Positions 34,212 to 43,688 of a stretch of 64,000 bases of DNA are shown here, in pieces. The stretch lies in contig NZ_CP031194.1 of NCBI RefSeq assembly GCF_003344965.1, positions 7,316,001 through 7,380,000 of the forward strand, given 5' to 3'. Every line of letters starts with the position of its first letter. The first letter of the stretch is position 1. Under the pieces are notes generated by a model. The model saw only the letters and a program-made list of their open reading frames with translations. It was not told the origin of the DNA and did no database searches. Origin of the DNA: Streptomyces paludis. Lineage in GTDB: Bacteria > Actinomycetota > Actinomycetes > Streptomycetales > Streptomycetaceae. Made by a program: the position numbers and the translations under genes.

Positions 34212-35522
34212 ATGTCGTGGTCGCGTCCGGAACCGGGCGACTGGTCGAGCCCCGCCGAACTGGCCGCACTCCAGCGGCGCCAACTGCCCCGGGTGATCGC
34301 GCAGGCACTGCGCTCGCCCTTCTACGCGGCCCGCTACGAGGGGCGCACCCCGCCGAGCACCGCCGACGACTTCGCCGGCATCGAGCTGACGACCAAACAG
34401 GACCTGCGCGACCAGTACCCCTTCGGCATGCTCGCCGTGGAGCGCGAACGGCTCGCCACCTACCACGAGTCCAGCGGCACCTCCGGCGAACCCACCGCCT
34501 CGTACTACACGGACGAGGACTGGACGGACCTCGCCGAACGCTTCGCCCGCAAGTGGACCGGGATCGACAGCTCCGACACCTTCCTGGTGCGCACCCCCTA
34601 CGGCCTCGTCATCACCGGGCATCTCGCGCAGGCCGCCGGCCGGCTGCGCGGCGCCACCGTCGTCCCCGGCGACGCCCGCTCGCTCGCCACCCCGCTCGCC
34701 CGGATGGTGCGCGTCCTCAAGTCCCTCGACGTGACGCTCACCTGGTGCAACCCGACCGAGATCACCATGCTCGCGGCGGCGGCGAAGGCCGCCGGACTCC
34801 GCCCGGACCGGGACTTCCCCGCGCTGCGCGCCATGTTCACGGCGGCCGAGCCGCTCACCGAGGTGCGCCGGCGCCGGCTCAGCGAGATCTGGGGCGGCAT
34901 CCCCGTCGTCGAGGAGTACGGCTCCACCGAGACCGGCACCATCGCCGGGCAGTGCCCCGAGGGCCGGCTGCACCTGTGGGCCGACCGCGCGGTCTTCGAG
35001 GTGTACGACCCGGCCACCGGCGAGGTGTCGGCGGCGGGCCGCGGCCAGATGGTCGTCACCCCGCTCTACCGCGACGCGATGCCGCTGCTGCGCTACAACC
35101 TCGCCGACGAGGTCGAGGTCGCCACGGACCCGTGCCCGTGCGGCTGGCTGCTGCCCACGGTGACCGTGCTCGGCCGGGCCGGTACGGAGCACACCGTCGG
35201 CGCCGCCACCGTGACCCAGCAACGGCTGGAGGAGATCGTGTTCTCCCTGCCCGTGTCGTACGAGGTGATGTTCTGGCGGGCGATGGCCCACTCCGACGTA
35301 CTGCGGCTGGAGTTCGAGGCCCCGGACGCCACGCGCGAGCAGGCGGTCAAGGAGCTGGGCGAGGCCCTCGACCGCGAACTGGGCGTCCCGCACCGCGTCA
35401 CGGGCCTGCCGCTCGGCACACTCGTACCGGCGGAGGCGCTCACCGCCCAGCGCGACATCCTCAAGGCCCGCTACCTCTTCGCGGAGGGCGAGGACTGGGA
35501 CAAGGCGGTCATGTACTTCTGA
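34212..35522 (+). CDS. Phenylacetate-CoA ligase / F390-synthetase-like adenylating enzyme
   Basis: Adenylate-forming ligase of 436 residues of the compact PaaK-like group, which makes acyl-CoA from aromatic acids. The P-loop is S87-SGTSGEP, followed by YYTDEDWTDLAERFARKW; EEYGSTETG is the aromatic acid/AMP motif; DPCPCGW resembles the metal-binding or structural Cys pair seen in this family; and QRLEEIVF belongs to the C-terminal lid. Such ligases accompany the EntE-like ligase in nataxazole-type clusters, where one activates the aryl acid for coupling. Which ligase acts on which acid cannot be decided. ATG 34212 with AGGGAG ahead. It is followed by a 145-bp pyrimidine-rich leader before the PKS gene. 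Confidence 0.88.
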   Translation: MSWSRPEPGDWSSPAELAALQRRQLPRVIAQALRSPFYAARYEGRTPPSTADDFAGIELTTKQDLRDQYPFGMLAVERERLATYHESSGTSGEPTASYYTDEDWTDLAERFARKWTGIDSSDTFLVRTPYGLVITGHLAQAAGRLRGATVVPGDARSLATPLARMVRVLKSLDVTLTWCNPTEITMLAAAAKAAGLRPDRDFPALRAMFTAAEPLTEVRRRRLSEIWGGIPVVEEYGSTETGTIAGQCPEGRLHLWADRAVFEVYDPATGEVSAAGRGQMVVTPLYRDAMPLLRYNLADEVEVATDPCPCGWLLPTVTVLGRAGTEHTVGAATVTQQRLEEIVFSLPVSYEVMFWRAMAHSDVLRLEFEAPDATREQAVKELGEALDRELGVPHRVTGLPLGTLVPAEALTAQRDILKARYLFAEGEDWDKAVMYF

Positions 35523-35667
35523 GCCGCCGGGCGGCCGTCGCGGTGTTTCCTCCCGCCTTCCCCTCCCGCGTGTCCCTTCACGTGTCCCTTCCCCCCAGTC
35601 CGCCCCTCTCCCTGTCCGTCCCCACAACGTCCCCCGAAATCGGCATCGAATCGTGAGTGGTGACTCC

Positions 35668-38600
35668 ATGAGTGCGCTGTCCTCCCTGCCCCCGAGCCCC
35701 GCGGAGCCGGTCGCGGTCGTCGGTATCGGCTGCCGCTTTCCCGGCGGCGCCGACTCCCCGCGGGCGCTGTGGGATCTGCTGATGGACGCGGTGGACGCGT
35801 CCGGACCGATACCCGAGGAGCGGTGGGCACCGCAGCGGGCCCAGTCACGGGAGAACGCGGCCGTGCTGACCCGGGTGACCCCCAACGGCTCCTTCCTCGA
35901 CGACATCGCCGGCTTCGACGCCTCCTTCTTCGGCATCTCGGCGACCGAGGCCCGCCAGCTCGACCCGCAGCAGCGCATCGCGCTGGAGGTCGCCTGGGAG
36001 GCCCTGGAACACGCCGGAATCCCGGCGCCCTCCCTCGCCGGCACCGACACCGGCGTCTTCATCGGCGTCGGAACCGACGACTACGGCCGCCGCCTCCTGG
36101 AGGACCTGCCCGGTGTCGAGGCGTGGACCGGCATCGGCTCCTCGCTGTGCGGGGTGCCCAACCGCATCTCCTACACCCTCGATCTGCGCGGACCGTCCCT
36201 CGCCGTCGACACCGCCTGCTCCTCCTCGCTCGTCGCCGTGCACCAGGCGTGCGCGAGCCTGCGGGCCGGCGAGGTGCCGGTGGCGCTCGCCGGCGGAGTC
36301 ATGCTGATGGCCGGCCCCGGTCTGACCACGGTCCTGGACCACGCGGGCGCCATCTCGCCGGACGGCCGCTCCAAGGCGTTCGACGACGCGGCCAACGGCT
36401 ACGGACGCGGCGAGGGCTGCGGCGTCGTCGTCCTCAAGCGGCTCTCCGACGCGCGGCGCGACGGCGACCGGATCCTCGCCCTGATCCGCGGCAGCGCCGT
36501 CCACCAGGACGGGCGCACCGACGGCATCATGGCGCCCAGCCCCACCGCGCAGGCGCATCTGCTGCGCAAGGCGTACGAGGCGGCCGGTGTGGTCCCGGGC
36601 GAGGTCGACTACGTGGAGGCGCACGGCACCGGCACCAGGGTCGGCGACCCCATCGAGGCGTCCGCCCTCGCCGAGGTCGTCGGCGACCGGCCGGCGGGCG
36701 GGCGGCCGTGCCTGATCGGGTCCGTGAAGACCAACATCGGGCACTGCGAGGCCGCCGCCGGTATCGCGGGGCTCATCAAGACGGTCCTCGCCCTGGGGTA
36801 CGGGGTCATCCCGCCGACCCTGTCCGTCAGCGGCCCGCGCGCCGACATCCCCTGGGAGACCTCGGGCCTCGGCCTGGTCACGGAGACCACCCCCTGGCCC
36901 GAGACCGGCCGGCCCCGGCTGGCGGGCGTGGCGAGCTACGGATACGGCGGCACGATCGCCCATGTCGTCCTGGAACAGGCACCCCGGACGGCAGAGGCCG
37001 CCCCCGGGTCCGCACCCGATCCCGTATCGGAGCACGGCGCCACCACAGCTCCCGGCGCCCCGGCCCTCTACCCGCTGTCGTCCGCCACCGCCCCCGGTAT
37101 CGCCGGACAGGCCGAGCGCCTCCTCGGCGCGCTCGGTACGGACGGCGGGCCCGGCCTCGCCGACCTCGGCCACACCCTCGCCCACGGCCGCGCGCACCTC
37201 GGCGCCCGCGCCGCCGTACTCGCCACCGGGCGGGACGAACTCGCCGAGGGACTCGCCGCGTTGGCCGAGGGCCGGGCGGACCGGCGCGTGGTCACCGGCG
37301 AGCCCACGGGCCCGGAGCGCCACCCCGTGTGGGTCTTCTCCGGCCACGGCGCCCAGTGGGCCGGCATGGGCCGCGAACTGCTCCTGGCGGAGCCGGTGTT
37401 CGCCGCGGCGATCGACCGGCTCGGGCCGGTCTACGCCGAGGAGATGGGCATCACCCCCCGCGAGGTGCTCACCAGCGGCGATCTCGGCTCCGTCGACATC
37501 ATCCAGTCGATGCTGTTCGCCATGCAGATCGGACTCGCCGCGGTGTGGCGCCGCTACGGTGTGCGGCCCGGCGCGATCATCGGGCACTCGGTCGGCGAGA
37601 TCGCCGCGGCGGTCACCGCCGGAGTGCTGACGGAGGAGGACGGCGCACGGCTCATCTGCCGCCGCTCCCTGCTGCTGCGGAAGGTGGCCGGCAAGGGCGC
37701 CATGATCATGGTGGACCGTCCCTTCGACGAGGTGCGCGAGCACATCGGCGCGAACGGCACGCTGTGCGCGGCCATCGCCGCCGCCCCCTCCTCCACCGTC
37801 GTCGCCGGTGATGTCCCGGCCGTCGACCGGGCCGCCGAGGACTGGGCCGCCCAGGGCTGGAGCGTCCGCCGGATCGACTCCGACGTCGCCTTCCACAGCG
37901 CGCACATGGACGAGCCCGCCGCCGATCTCGCCGACGCCGTCGCGTATCTCCAGCCGCGCGAGCCCGAAGTGCCGCTCTACCTCACCGCCGTGACGGACCC
38001 GCGCTCCGGCCGCCGCCAGGACGCCCACTACTGGGCGGACAACCTGCGTCGGCCGGTCCGCTTCCACCAGGCCGTCGAGGCCGCCGTCGAGGACGGCCAC
38101 CGCCTGTTCCTGGAGATCTCCGCGCACCCGGTGGTCAGCCACTCCGTCACGGAGGTGGCCGGCGCCCTGCCCGGCGCCCTCGTCACCCCCACCCTGCGCC
38201 GCAACCAGCCCGAGGTCACCACCCTGCTGACCTCGCTGGCCGCCCTGCACTGCCACGGCGTCCCGGTCGACTGGCGGGTGCTCCAGCCCGCCGGCCGCCA
38301 CACCGACCTCCCGACGACCGCCTGGCAGCACGAGCGGCACTGGGTCGAGGCCCGCCCGGGCGACGGCGAACCACCGGTGGACACCCTGCTGGGCACCCCG
38401 ACCGCCGTCCACGGCTCCCGCACCCGCCTCTGGCGGACCACACTCGACCTGCGCACCCGCCCGTACCCGCGCCGCCACCCGGTGCTGGGCACGGAGATCG
38501 TGCCCGCGGCCGTGCTGCTCAACACGTTCCTCACCGCAGGCGGCACCGACGAGCTGACCGAGGTACGGCTGCGCCAGCCGGTGGTGGTGCCGGAGCGGGA

Positions 38601-40836
38601 GACCCGCGAACTACAGATCGTCCACGACGACAACGGGCTGCGGCTCGTCTCCCGGCGGCTCGGCGCGCCCGACACCGCGTGGACCACACACACCCTCGCC
38701 GTACCCGGCACCACAGGCCCCGTCGAGCCGGTCGTCCCCGCCGCGACACCCGAGGCGCTCGACCCGGGGTATGTCGTCGAGCGGCTCGCCGAACTCGGCG
38801 TCGCCGACATGGGATACCCCTGGACCATCGAGGAACTGCGGCGCGGCGAAGGCACGTTGACCGCCGTCGCGAGCGCGCCCCTGGACCGCAGCTGGGCGGC
38901 GGTGCTGGACGCCGCGCTGTCGATGGCCTCGGTCGTCTTCGCCGGCCCGGCGACACTGCGCATGCCCGCGGGCATCGACCGGGTCGTCCGTACGGGAAGC
39001 CCGCCGCGCCGGGCGGCCATCTCGGTACGGTTGGACGCGGACCGGCCGACCACCGTGCACGTCGACATCCGGGGCGAGGCGGACGGCGCCGAGTCGGTGC
39101 TCTCGCTGCGCGGACTGCACTACGGCGAACTGGACCGCGATCTCACCGGCGAGGAGCAGGGCACCGGCGGACGCTTCGAAACGGTCTGGCGGCCCTTCCC
39201 CGTCGACACCACCGCGCGGACCACCCTGACGGGCCGTACCGTGCTGGTGCTCGGGCCGCCCGGCCTCGCCCGCTCCCTGGTGCCGGAGGCCGCGGCCCAC
39301 GGCGCGACCGTGAGCGCCGACCGGGCGGCGCTGGCCGAGGCCGATCATGTCCTCTTCGCGCCCGGTGTGCCCGGCGCGTTCGGGGCCGAACCGGCCGATG
39401 TGGCCGCCGACTTCGCCCGGCTGGTGGCCGAGATCGCCGCGCTGCCGGGCCGCGGGCCGGTGCTGTGGTGCCTGACCGGCGGGGTACGGGACGCGGTGTC
39501 CGCCGGGGCGCTCGCGCAGTCCCCGCTGTGGGGGATGGGCCGGGTCGTGGCGAGCGAGCACCCCGAGTTCTGGGGCGGTGTCGTCGATGTCCCGGCCGGC
39601 CGGCTCACGGAGCTGCCCGCCCGGCTGCTGCTCAACCTGCTCCATCTGAGGCCCGCGGAACCGGTGCTGGCCGTCACCGACGACGGCGTACGGGTACCGC
39701 GGCTCGTCCCCGCCGAAGCCGCCCCGGACGGGGCGCCGTTCACCTGCCGGCCCGACGGCACGTATCTGATCACCGGCGGTCTCGGGGTGCTCGGCCTGGA
39801 ACTCGCCGGCCATCTGGCCGAGCGCGGCGCGCGCCGGATCGTCCTGCTGGGCCGCACCCCGATGGCGCCGCGCGACGCGTGGTCCGACGGCGATCCCCGG
39901 GTCCAGGCGCTGCGCCGGCTGGAGGCGGCCGGGGTCACCGTCCGTACGGTCGCGGTGGACATCACCGACCGGGCCGCCACCGCGGCGGCGCTCGACGCGC
40001 TCCAACTCCCGCCGGTGCGCGGGGTCGTGCACGCGGCGGGCACGGTGCACAGCGCGCTGGTCCACCGGCTCCGGGAGAGCGATCTGCGCGAGGTGATGCG
40101 CCCCAAGACCGAGGGCGCCCGGGTCCTGCACGAGCTGTTCCCGCCCGGCACGACGGACTTCTTCGTCCTGTTCTCCTCGGCCGGCCCGCTGCTCGGACTG
40201 CCCGGCCAGGCCGCGTACGCCGCCGCCAACACGTTTCTCGACGTACTCGCGGCGCACCGGCGCACCACCGGGCACACCGAGTCGGTGTCCCTCGCCTGGA
40301 CCAGCTGGCGGGGGCTCGGCATGGCGACCTCGGCCGAGGCGACCGATGTCGAACTCCACGCCCGCGGCACCACCGACATCGCTCCGGACCTGGCGCTGCG
40401 CGCCTTCGACCAGACGCTCGCGCACCCGGTGAGCGCACTGGTGGCCGTCCTCGGGCTGCTGCACGGGCACACCGGGCCGCGCCCCGCGCTGCTCGCCGAA
40501 CTCGCCCGGGGCGACGCGGGCCAGCCGGCCGAAGTGCCCGACTGGGTGGGGCTCACCGGCGACGAACTCGCCGCGTACCTGCTGGAGGACGTCCGGGCCC
40601 GGGTCGCGTCCGTGCTCGGGGTCCGGCCCGCCGCCGTCGGTGTGCACCGCCCGCTCACCGAGGCGGGGGTGGACTCCCTGCTCGCCGCGGCGGTCCGGGT
40701 GGCCCTGGAGCGCGACCTCGGGATCGGCCTGCCGGCGACGCTGCTGTGGAACTACCCGACCGTCGGCGAGATCGCCGGCTATCTCAGCGCCGTCCTCGCC
40801 GACGACCACGCCGGGCAGGAACAGCCGACGGCGTAG
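35668..40836 (+). CDS. Iterative type I PKS, 6-methylsalicylic acid synthase-like
   Basis: Single-module iterative PKS of about 1722 residues, the usual size of 6-MSA synthases. Domain order is KS (about 12-440, nucleophile C184 in DTACSSS, EAHGTGT, KTNIGH), AT (about 555-850, S641 in GHSVGE, malonyl-type VAFHSAHM), DH/TH hotdog (about 930-1180, H937 in HPVLGTEIVP), KR (about 1370-1560, TGGLGVLG, Y1517) and ACP (S1670 in GVDSLLA). Presence of KR separates it from orsellinate synthases. With acetyl- and malonyl-CoA it should give 6-MSA or a close aromatic acid. It lacks a thioesterase, consistent with hand-over to the KASIII-like enzyme. The start is uncertain: ATG 35668, with a GTG at 35653 as alternative; neither has a strong ribosome site. 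Confidence 0.93.
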   Translation: MSALSSLPPSPAEPVAVVGIGCRFPGGADSPRALWDLLMDAVDASGPIPEERWAPQRAQSRENAAVLTRVTPNGSFLDDIAGFDASFFGISATEARQLDPQQRIALEVAWEALEHAGIPAPSLAGTDTGVFIGVGTDDYGRRLLEDLPGVEAWTGIGSSLCGVPNRISYTLDLRGPSLAVDTACSSSLVAVHQACASLRAGEVPVALAGGVMLMAGPGLTTVLDHAGAISPDGRSKAFDDAANGYGRGEGCGVVVLKRLSDARRDGDRILALIRGSAVHQDGRTDGIMAPSPTAQAHLLRKAYEAAGVVPGEVDYVEAHGTGTRVGDPIEASALAEVVGDRPAGGRPCLIGSVKTNIGHCEAAAGIAGLIKTVLALGYGVIPPTLSVSGPRADIPWETSGLGLVTETTPWPETGRPRLAGVASYGYGGTIAHVVLEQAPRTAEAAPGSAPDPVSEHGATTAPGAPALYPLSSATAPGIAGQAERLLGALGTDGGPGLADLGHTLAHGRAHLGARAAVLATGRDELAEGLAALAEGRADRRVVTGEPTGPERHPVWVFSGHGAQWAGMGRELLLAEPVFAAAIDRLGPVYAEEMGITPREVLTSGDLGSVDIIQSMLFAMQIGLAAVWRRYGVRPGAIIGHSVGEIAAAVTAGVLTEEDGARLICRRSLLLRKVAGKGAMIMVDRPFDEVREHIGANGTLCAAIAAAPSSTVVAGDVPAVDRAAEDWAAQGWSVRRIDSDVAFHSAHMDEPAADLADAVAYLQPREPEVPLYLTAVTDPRSGRRQDAHYWADNLRRPVRFHQAVEAAVEDGHRLFLEISAHPVVSHSVTEVAGALPGALVTPTLRRNQPEVTTLLTSLAALHCHGVPVDWRVLQPAGRHTDLPTTAWQHERHWVEARPGDGEPPVDTLLGTPTAVHGSRTRLWRTTLDLRTRPYPRRHPVLGTEIVPAAVLLNTFLTAGGTDELTEVRLRQPVVVPERETRELQIVHDDNGLRLVSRRLGAPDTAWTTHTLAVPGTTGPVEPVVPAATPEALDPGYVVERLAELGVADMGYPWTIEELRRGEGTLTAVASAPLDRSWAAVLDAALSMASVVFAGPATLRMPAGIDRVVRTGSPPRRAAISVRLDADRPTTVHVDIRGEADGAESVLSLRGLHYGELDRDLTGEEQGTGGRFETVWRPFPVDTTARTTLTGRTVLVLGPPGLARSLVPEAAAHGATVSADRAALAEADHVLFAPGVPGAFGAEPADVAADFARLVAEIAALPGRGPVLWCLTGGVRDAVSAGALAQSPLWGMGRVVASEHPEFWGGVVDVPAGRLTELPARLLLNLLHLRPAEPVLAVTDDGVRVPRLVPAEAAPDGAPFTCRPDGTYLITGGLGVLGLELAGHLAERGARRIVLLGRTPMAPRDAWSDGDPRVQALRRLEAAGVTVRTVAVDITDRAATAAALDALQLPPVRGVVHAAGTVHSALVHRLRESDLREVMRPKTEGARVLHELFPPGTTDFFVLFSSAGPLLGLPGQAAYAAANTFLDVLAAHRRTTGHTESVSLAWTSWRGLGMATSAEATDVELHARGTTDIAPDLALRAFDQTLAHPVSALVAVLGLLHGHTGPRPALLAELARGDAGQPAEVPDWVGLTGDELAAYLLEDVRARVASVLGVRPAAVGVHRPLTEAGVDSLLAAAVRVALERDLGIGLPATLLWNYPTVGEIAGYLSAVLADDHAGQEQPTA

Positions 40837-40844
40837 ACGTCAAC

Positions 40845-40891
40845 GGGGGCACGGCGCGTACCGGCGACGGCCGGATACGCGCCGTGCCCCC
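40845..40891. terminator. Bidirectional hairpin terminator
   Basis: Perfect 16-bp arms (40845-40860 and 40876-40891) between the convergent PKS and TetR genes. Confidence 0.85.
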
Positions 40892-40900
40892 TGCGGTGTC

Positions 40901-41599
40901 TCACCGGGAGGCGAGCATGGCCTCCGCGCCGTCGAGGGAACGCTCGACGGTGAAGAGGAAGAACTCCGTCTCCTGGGCCGCGATGTCCTCCGGACCGGTG
41001 CCGCGGACCCGGGCGCTGCTGCCCGCGGCGGCGAGGCCGGGCCGGGACTCGTCCTCGGCGAAGGCGGCCATCGCGCGGCCCATGTCGGCGCGGGCCGTGG
41101 GGAAGCCGCCCCGGTCGTCCTCGACCGCGACAAGGGTGAAGGCGGTGTTGAAGAGATAGCGGTACACCACGGGCGCCTGCGCGCCGAAGCCCGCTTTCAT
41201 CAGCACACGGATGCCCGTGTCGATGGTGGGCATCGCGGAGGGCACGTTCGGTCCCACCACACACAGGCGCCGGGCCACACCGGGGAACTCACGCAGTACG
41301 GTACGGCCGTTGATCATCATCGCGGCGAACCACTCCCGCCAGGGCCCCTCCTCGCCGGGCACCGGGATCCGGGCGATCACCCGGTCGGTGATGCCCATGA
41401 CGACGGCCTCGCGGTCCCCGACATGGTGGGCCACCACCCCGGGCCACACATCGAGCCGGGTGGCGATCTGCCGGATCGACCAGCCGTCGAGCCCCCGTTC
41501 ACCGGTCAGTTCGACCGCCGCATCGATGATCTGCTCCGCCGTGATCGGCGGCAGGCCCGCCGACGCCCGTGACCGGCGGCGAGATGCTGAATCTGACAT
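40901..41599 (-). CDS. TetR-family transcriptional repressor
   Basis: Repressor of 232 residues. The N-terminal HTH reads ITAEQIIDAAVELTGERGLDG with IRQIATRLDVWPGVVAHHVGDREAVV (about residues 20-65), and the rest is a helical ligand domain. It is divergent from the DHA2-type MFS gene, with two class B operator copies in the gap, the classic TetR-exporter arrangement. It probably senses the product or an intermediate. It ends with Ser/Arg, and ATG 41599 has GAGG nine bases upstream. The same motif in front of the ABC and MMPL genes suggests it (or the TetR at 20854) controls all three exporters. Confidence 0.9.
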   Translation of the reverse strand: MSDSASRRRSRASAGLPPITAEQIIDAAVELTGERGLDGWSIRQIATRLDVWPGVVAHHVGDREAVVMGITDRVIARIPVPGEEGPWREWFAAMMINGRTVLREFPGVARRLCVVGPNVPSAMPTIDTGIRVLMKAGFGAQAPVVYRYLFNTAFTLVAVEDDRGGFPTARADMGRAMAAFAEDESRPGLAAAGSSARVRGTGPEDIAAQETEFFLFTVERSLDGAEAMLASR

Positions 41600-41679
41600 G
41601 ACGAAGAACCTCACGCTCAAGGAGTCGGGCGGAAGCGGCGGTGGTCGGCGGCTCGCCGCGGGAGAATCACCCTAACCTA

Positions 41680-41726
41680 TTAGCCACTGTCTAAGAGAGT
41701 GCTGTACGCTCTTAGCCAGTGTCCAA
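41680..41726. promoter_or_regulatory. Twin class B operators of the MFS/TetR pair
   Basis: TTAGCC-ACT-GTCTAA at 41680-41694 and TTAGCC-AGT-GTCCAA at 41712-41726, 32 bp (three turns) apart. They are joined by an inverted repeat CTAAGAG / CTCTTAG. The rest of the 322-bp gap up to 41921 shows no gene. Confidence 0.7.
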
Positions 41727-41921
41727 GAGGCTGTTGCCCGGCCTCTCGGGGACTGCTCGCGCGTTCCGCGCACGGGGCTCGCACCACGCAGGTACCGCCC
41801 GGCGGACGACCGTCACTCGCCCTTCCCGTCCGGCCCGGTGCGCCGCTCCCCCCTCCCTTCTCCGTCCTGTCGCGGGCCACTTGCCCGCCCGCGTCCAACC
41901 GTCCCGAAAGGCTCAACCCCC

Positions 41922-43454
41922 GTGCGTAAATGGATGCCACTACTGGCCGTGTGCCTGGGCACCTTCATGCTGTTGATCGACGTGACCATCGTGAGTGTCG
42001 CGCTGCCCCAGATGTCCGACTCGCTCGGCGCGTCGTTCTCCGCCATGCAGTGGGTCGTCGATATCTATGTCCTCGTGCTCGCCGCGCTGCTCATGGCGCT
42101 CGGCTCGCTCTCCGACCTCGCGGGCGCCCGCCGCGTCTATCTGGCCGGGCTCGTCGTCTTCGCGCTCGCCTCGCTCGCCTGCGGCCTGGCCGGCAGCAGC
42201 GAGACCCTGATCGCCGCGCGCGGTGTGCAGGGTCTCGGCGCGGCGGCCATGTTCGCCACCAACACCGCCCTCCTGGCGGGCAATTACCAGGGCCGTGACC
42301 GCGGCGTCGCGTTCGGCATGTGGGGCGCGGTCAACGGCGCCGCCGCCGCGGCCGGCCCGATCATCGGCGGTCTGCTCACCGAACACCTCGACTGGCGCTG
42401 GATCTTCTACGTGAACCTGCCGGTCGCCGCGATCGCCCTCTACATCGGCGCCAACCACCTCGCCGCGTCGGCCACCCGCGCCGACCGCCGGGTGGACCTG
42501 CCCGGCACGGTCAGCTTCACCCTCGTCGCCACGCTGCTCATCTTCGCCCTGATCCACGCGGGCGAGGAGGGCTGGGCGGGCGGCACCACCCTCGCCCTCT
42601 TCGGCGGCTCGGCCCTCGCGCTGGTGGCCTTCGTCCTCGTCGAACGGGGCCGCCGCGACCCGATGCTCGACCTGGGGCTCCTGCGTACCCCGTCCTTCGC
42701 CGCACTCATGGCCGGCGCCGTCGTCTTCAGCGCCGCCGCCTTCGCCAACCTGGTCTTCGTGTCGGTGTGGGCGCAGTCGGTCCTCGACTTCAGCCCCGTG
42801 AAGGCCGGACTGATCCTCATGCCCTTCAGCGGTATGTCCTTCCTCGCCGCCGGTCTGGCCGGTCGTTTTCTCGCCAACATGCCGCCGCAGTACCCGATCG
42901 GGGGCGGCCTGCTGCTGATCGGCATCGGCTCGTTCCTGGAGATGTTCCTCACCGGCACCTCCGGCTGGACCGCGATGCTGGCCGGCTTCCTGGTGGCGGG
43001 CGTCGGCGTCGGAATCGCCTCGCCCATCCTGGCCTCCGCCGCGCTCGCCGCCGCCCCGGCCGACCGCGCGGGCATGGCCGGCGGCGCCGCCAACACCTTC
43101 CGCCAGCTGGGCTTCGCCCTCGGCATCCCGGCCGTGGGCACCCTGCTGTCCGGAACCGTCGCGGTCAAGCTGGCCGACAGCGGCCTGTTCACCGACACGG
43201 ACACCACTGCCACACTGGTCACCGGCGGACAGTCCGCCGCCGTGATCGCCGAACTCCCCGCCGAGTCCCGCGCCGCGGCCGAGCGGGTTGTCGAGGACGC
43301 CTACGCCGCCGGCCTCGACCGGGTCTTCCTGGCCGGGGGACTGGTCGCGGTCCTCGCGGGCGTCCTCGTCCTGCTCCTGGTCCGGCCCTCCGTCCGGCAG
43401 CCCGGAACCGAGACGTCCGTTCCGGTAAGGGAGGGCGAACTCCGGGCCGGGTGA
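41922..43454 (+). CDS. MFS exporter, DHA2 (14-TM) family
   Basis: Drug/H+ antiporter of 510 residues. Family marks are LDVTIVSVALP-like IDVTIVSVALPQM in helix 1, WVVDIYVLVLAALLMALGSLSDLAGARR (motif A) and GPIIGGLLTEHLDWRWIFYVNLP (motif C and following). About fourteen hydrophobic segments are visible. The GTG at 41922 follows GAAAGG and opens directly into helix 1. It is divergent from the TetR gene and under class B operators, so export of the cluster product or intermediates, and self-resistance, are the likely roles. Confidence 0.92.
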   Translation: MRKWMPLLAVCLGTFMLLIDVTIVSVALPQMSDSLGASFSAMQWVVDIYVLVLAALLMALGSLSDLAGARRVYLAGLVVFALASLACGLAGSSETLIAARGVQGLGAAAMFATNTALLAGNYQGRDRGVAFGMWGAVNGAAAAAGPIIGGLLTEHLDWRWIFYVNLPVAAIALYIGANHLAASATRADRRVDLPGTVSFTLVATLLIFALIHAGEEGWAGGTTLALFGGSALALVAFVLVERGRRDPMLDLGLLRTPSFAALMAGAVVFSAAAFANLVFVSVWAQSVLDFSPVKAGLILMPFSGMSFLAAGLAGRFLANMPPQYPIGGGLLLIGIGSFLEMFLTGTSGWTAMLAGFLVAGVGVGIASPILASAALAAAPADRAGMAGGAANTFRQLGFALGIPAVGTLLSGTVAVKLADSGLFTDTDTTATLVTGGQSAAVIAELPAESRAAAERVVEDAYAAGLDRVFLAGGLVAVLAGVLVLLLVRPSVRQPGTETSVPVREGELRAG

Positions 43455-43517
43455 GCGCGCCTCCGGTTAACCCGAGAGAAACGATAAGGAATAAGCCGGA
43501 AGAGACAGAACGCCGTT

Positions 43518-43596
43518 CGGAGGGATTCGTGCGGAAATCAGTTGCCGGGCTTATCCGCTGCCCGTTCCACTCGATTCCGGGTGGCGAATCCCTCCG
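43518..43596. promoter_or_regulatory. Long inverted repeat upstream of the XRE-SARP gene
   Basis: Perfect 12-bp arms CGGAGGGATTCG (43518-43529) and CGAATCCCTCCG (43585-43596) separated by 55 bp, in the 234-bp gap before the SARP start at 43689. A smaller dyad CACTTC-N9-GAAGTG lies at 43637-43657. These may be regulator sites or a terminator for the MFS gene. Confidence 0.45.
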
Positions 43597-43688
43597 CATG
43601 GTATACATTCAGGCGTTCGCTCCACGGACAGGTCAACACTTCTGTCATTCGGAAGTGCTCTCCTCGAACTGCGCGTGAAGGGTGGGGG

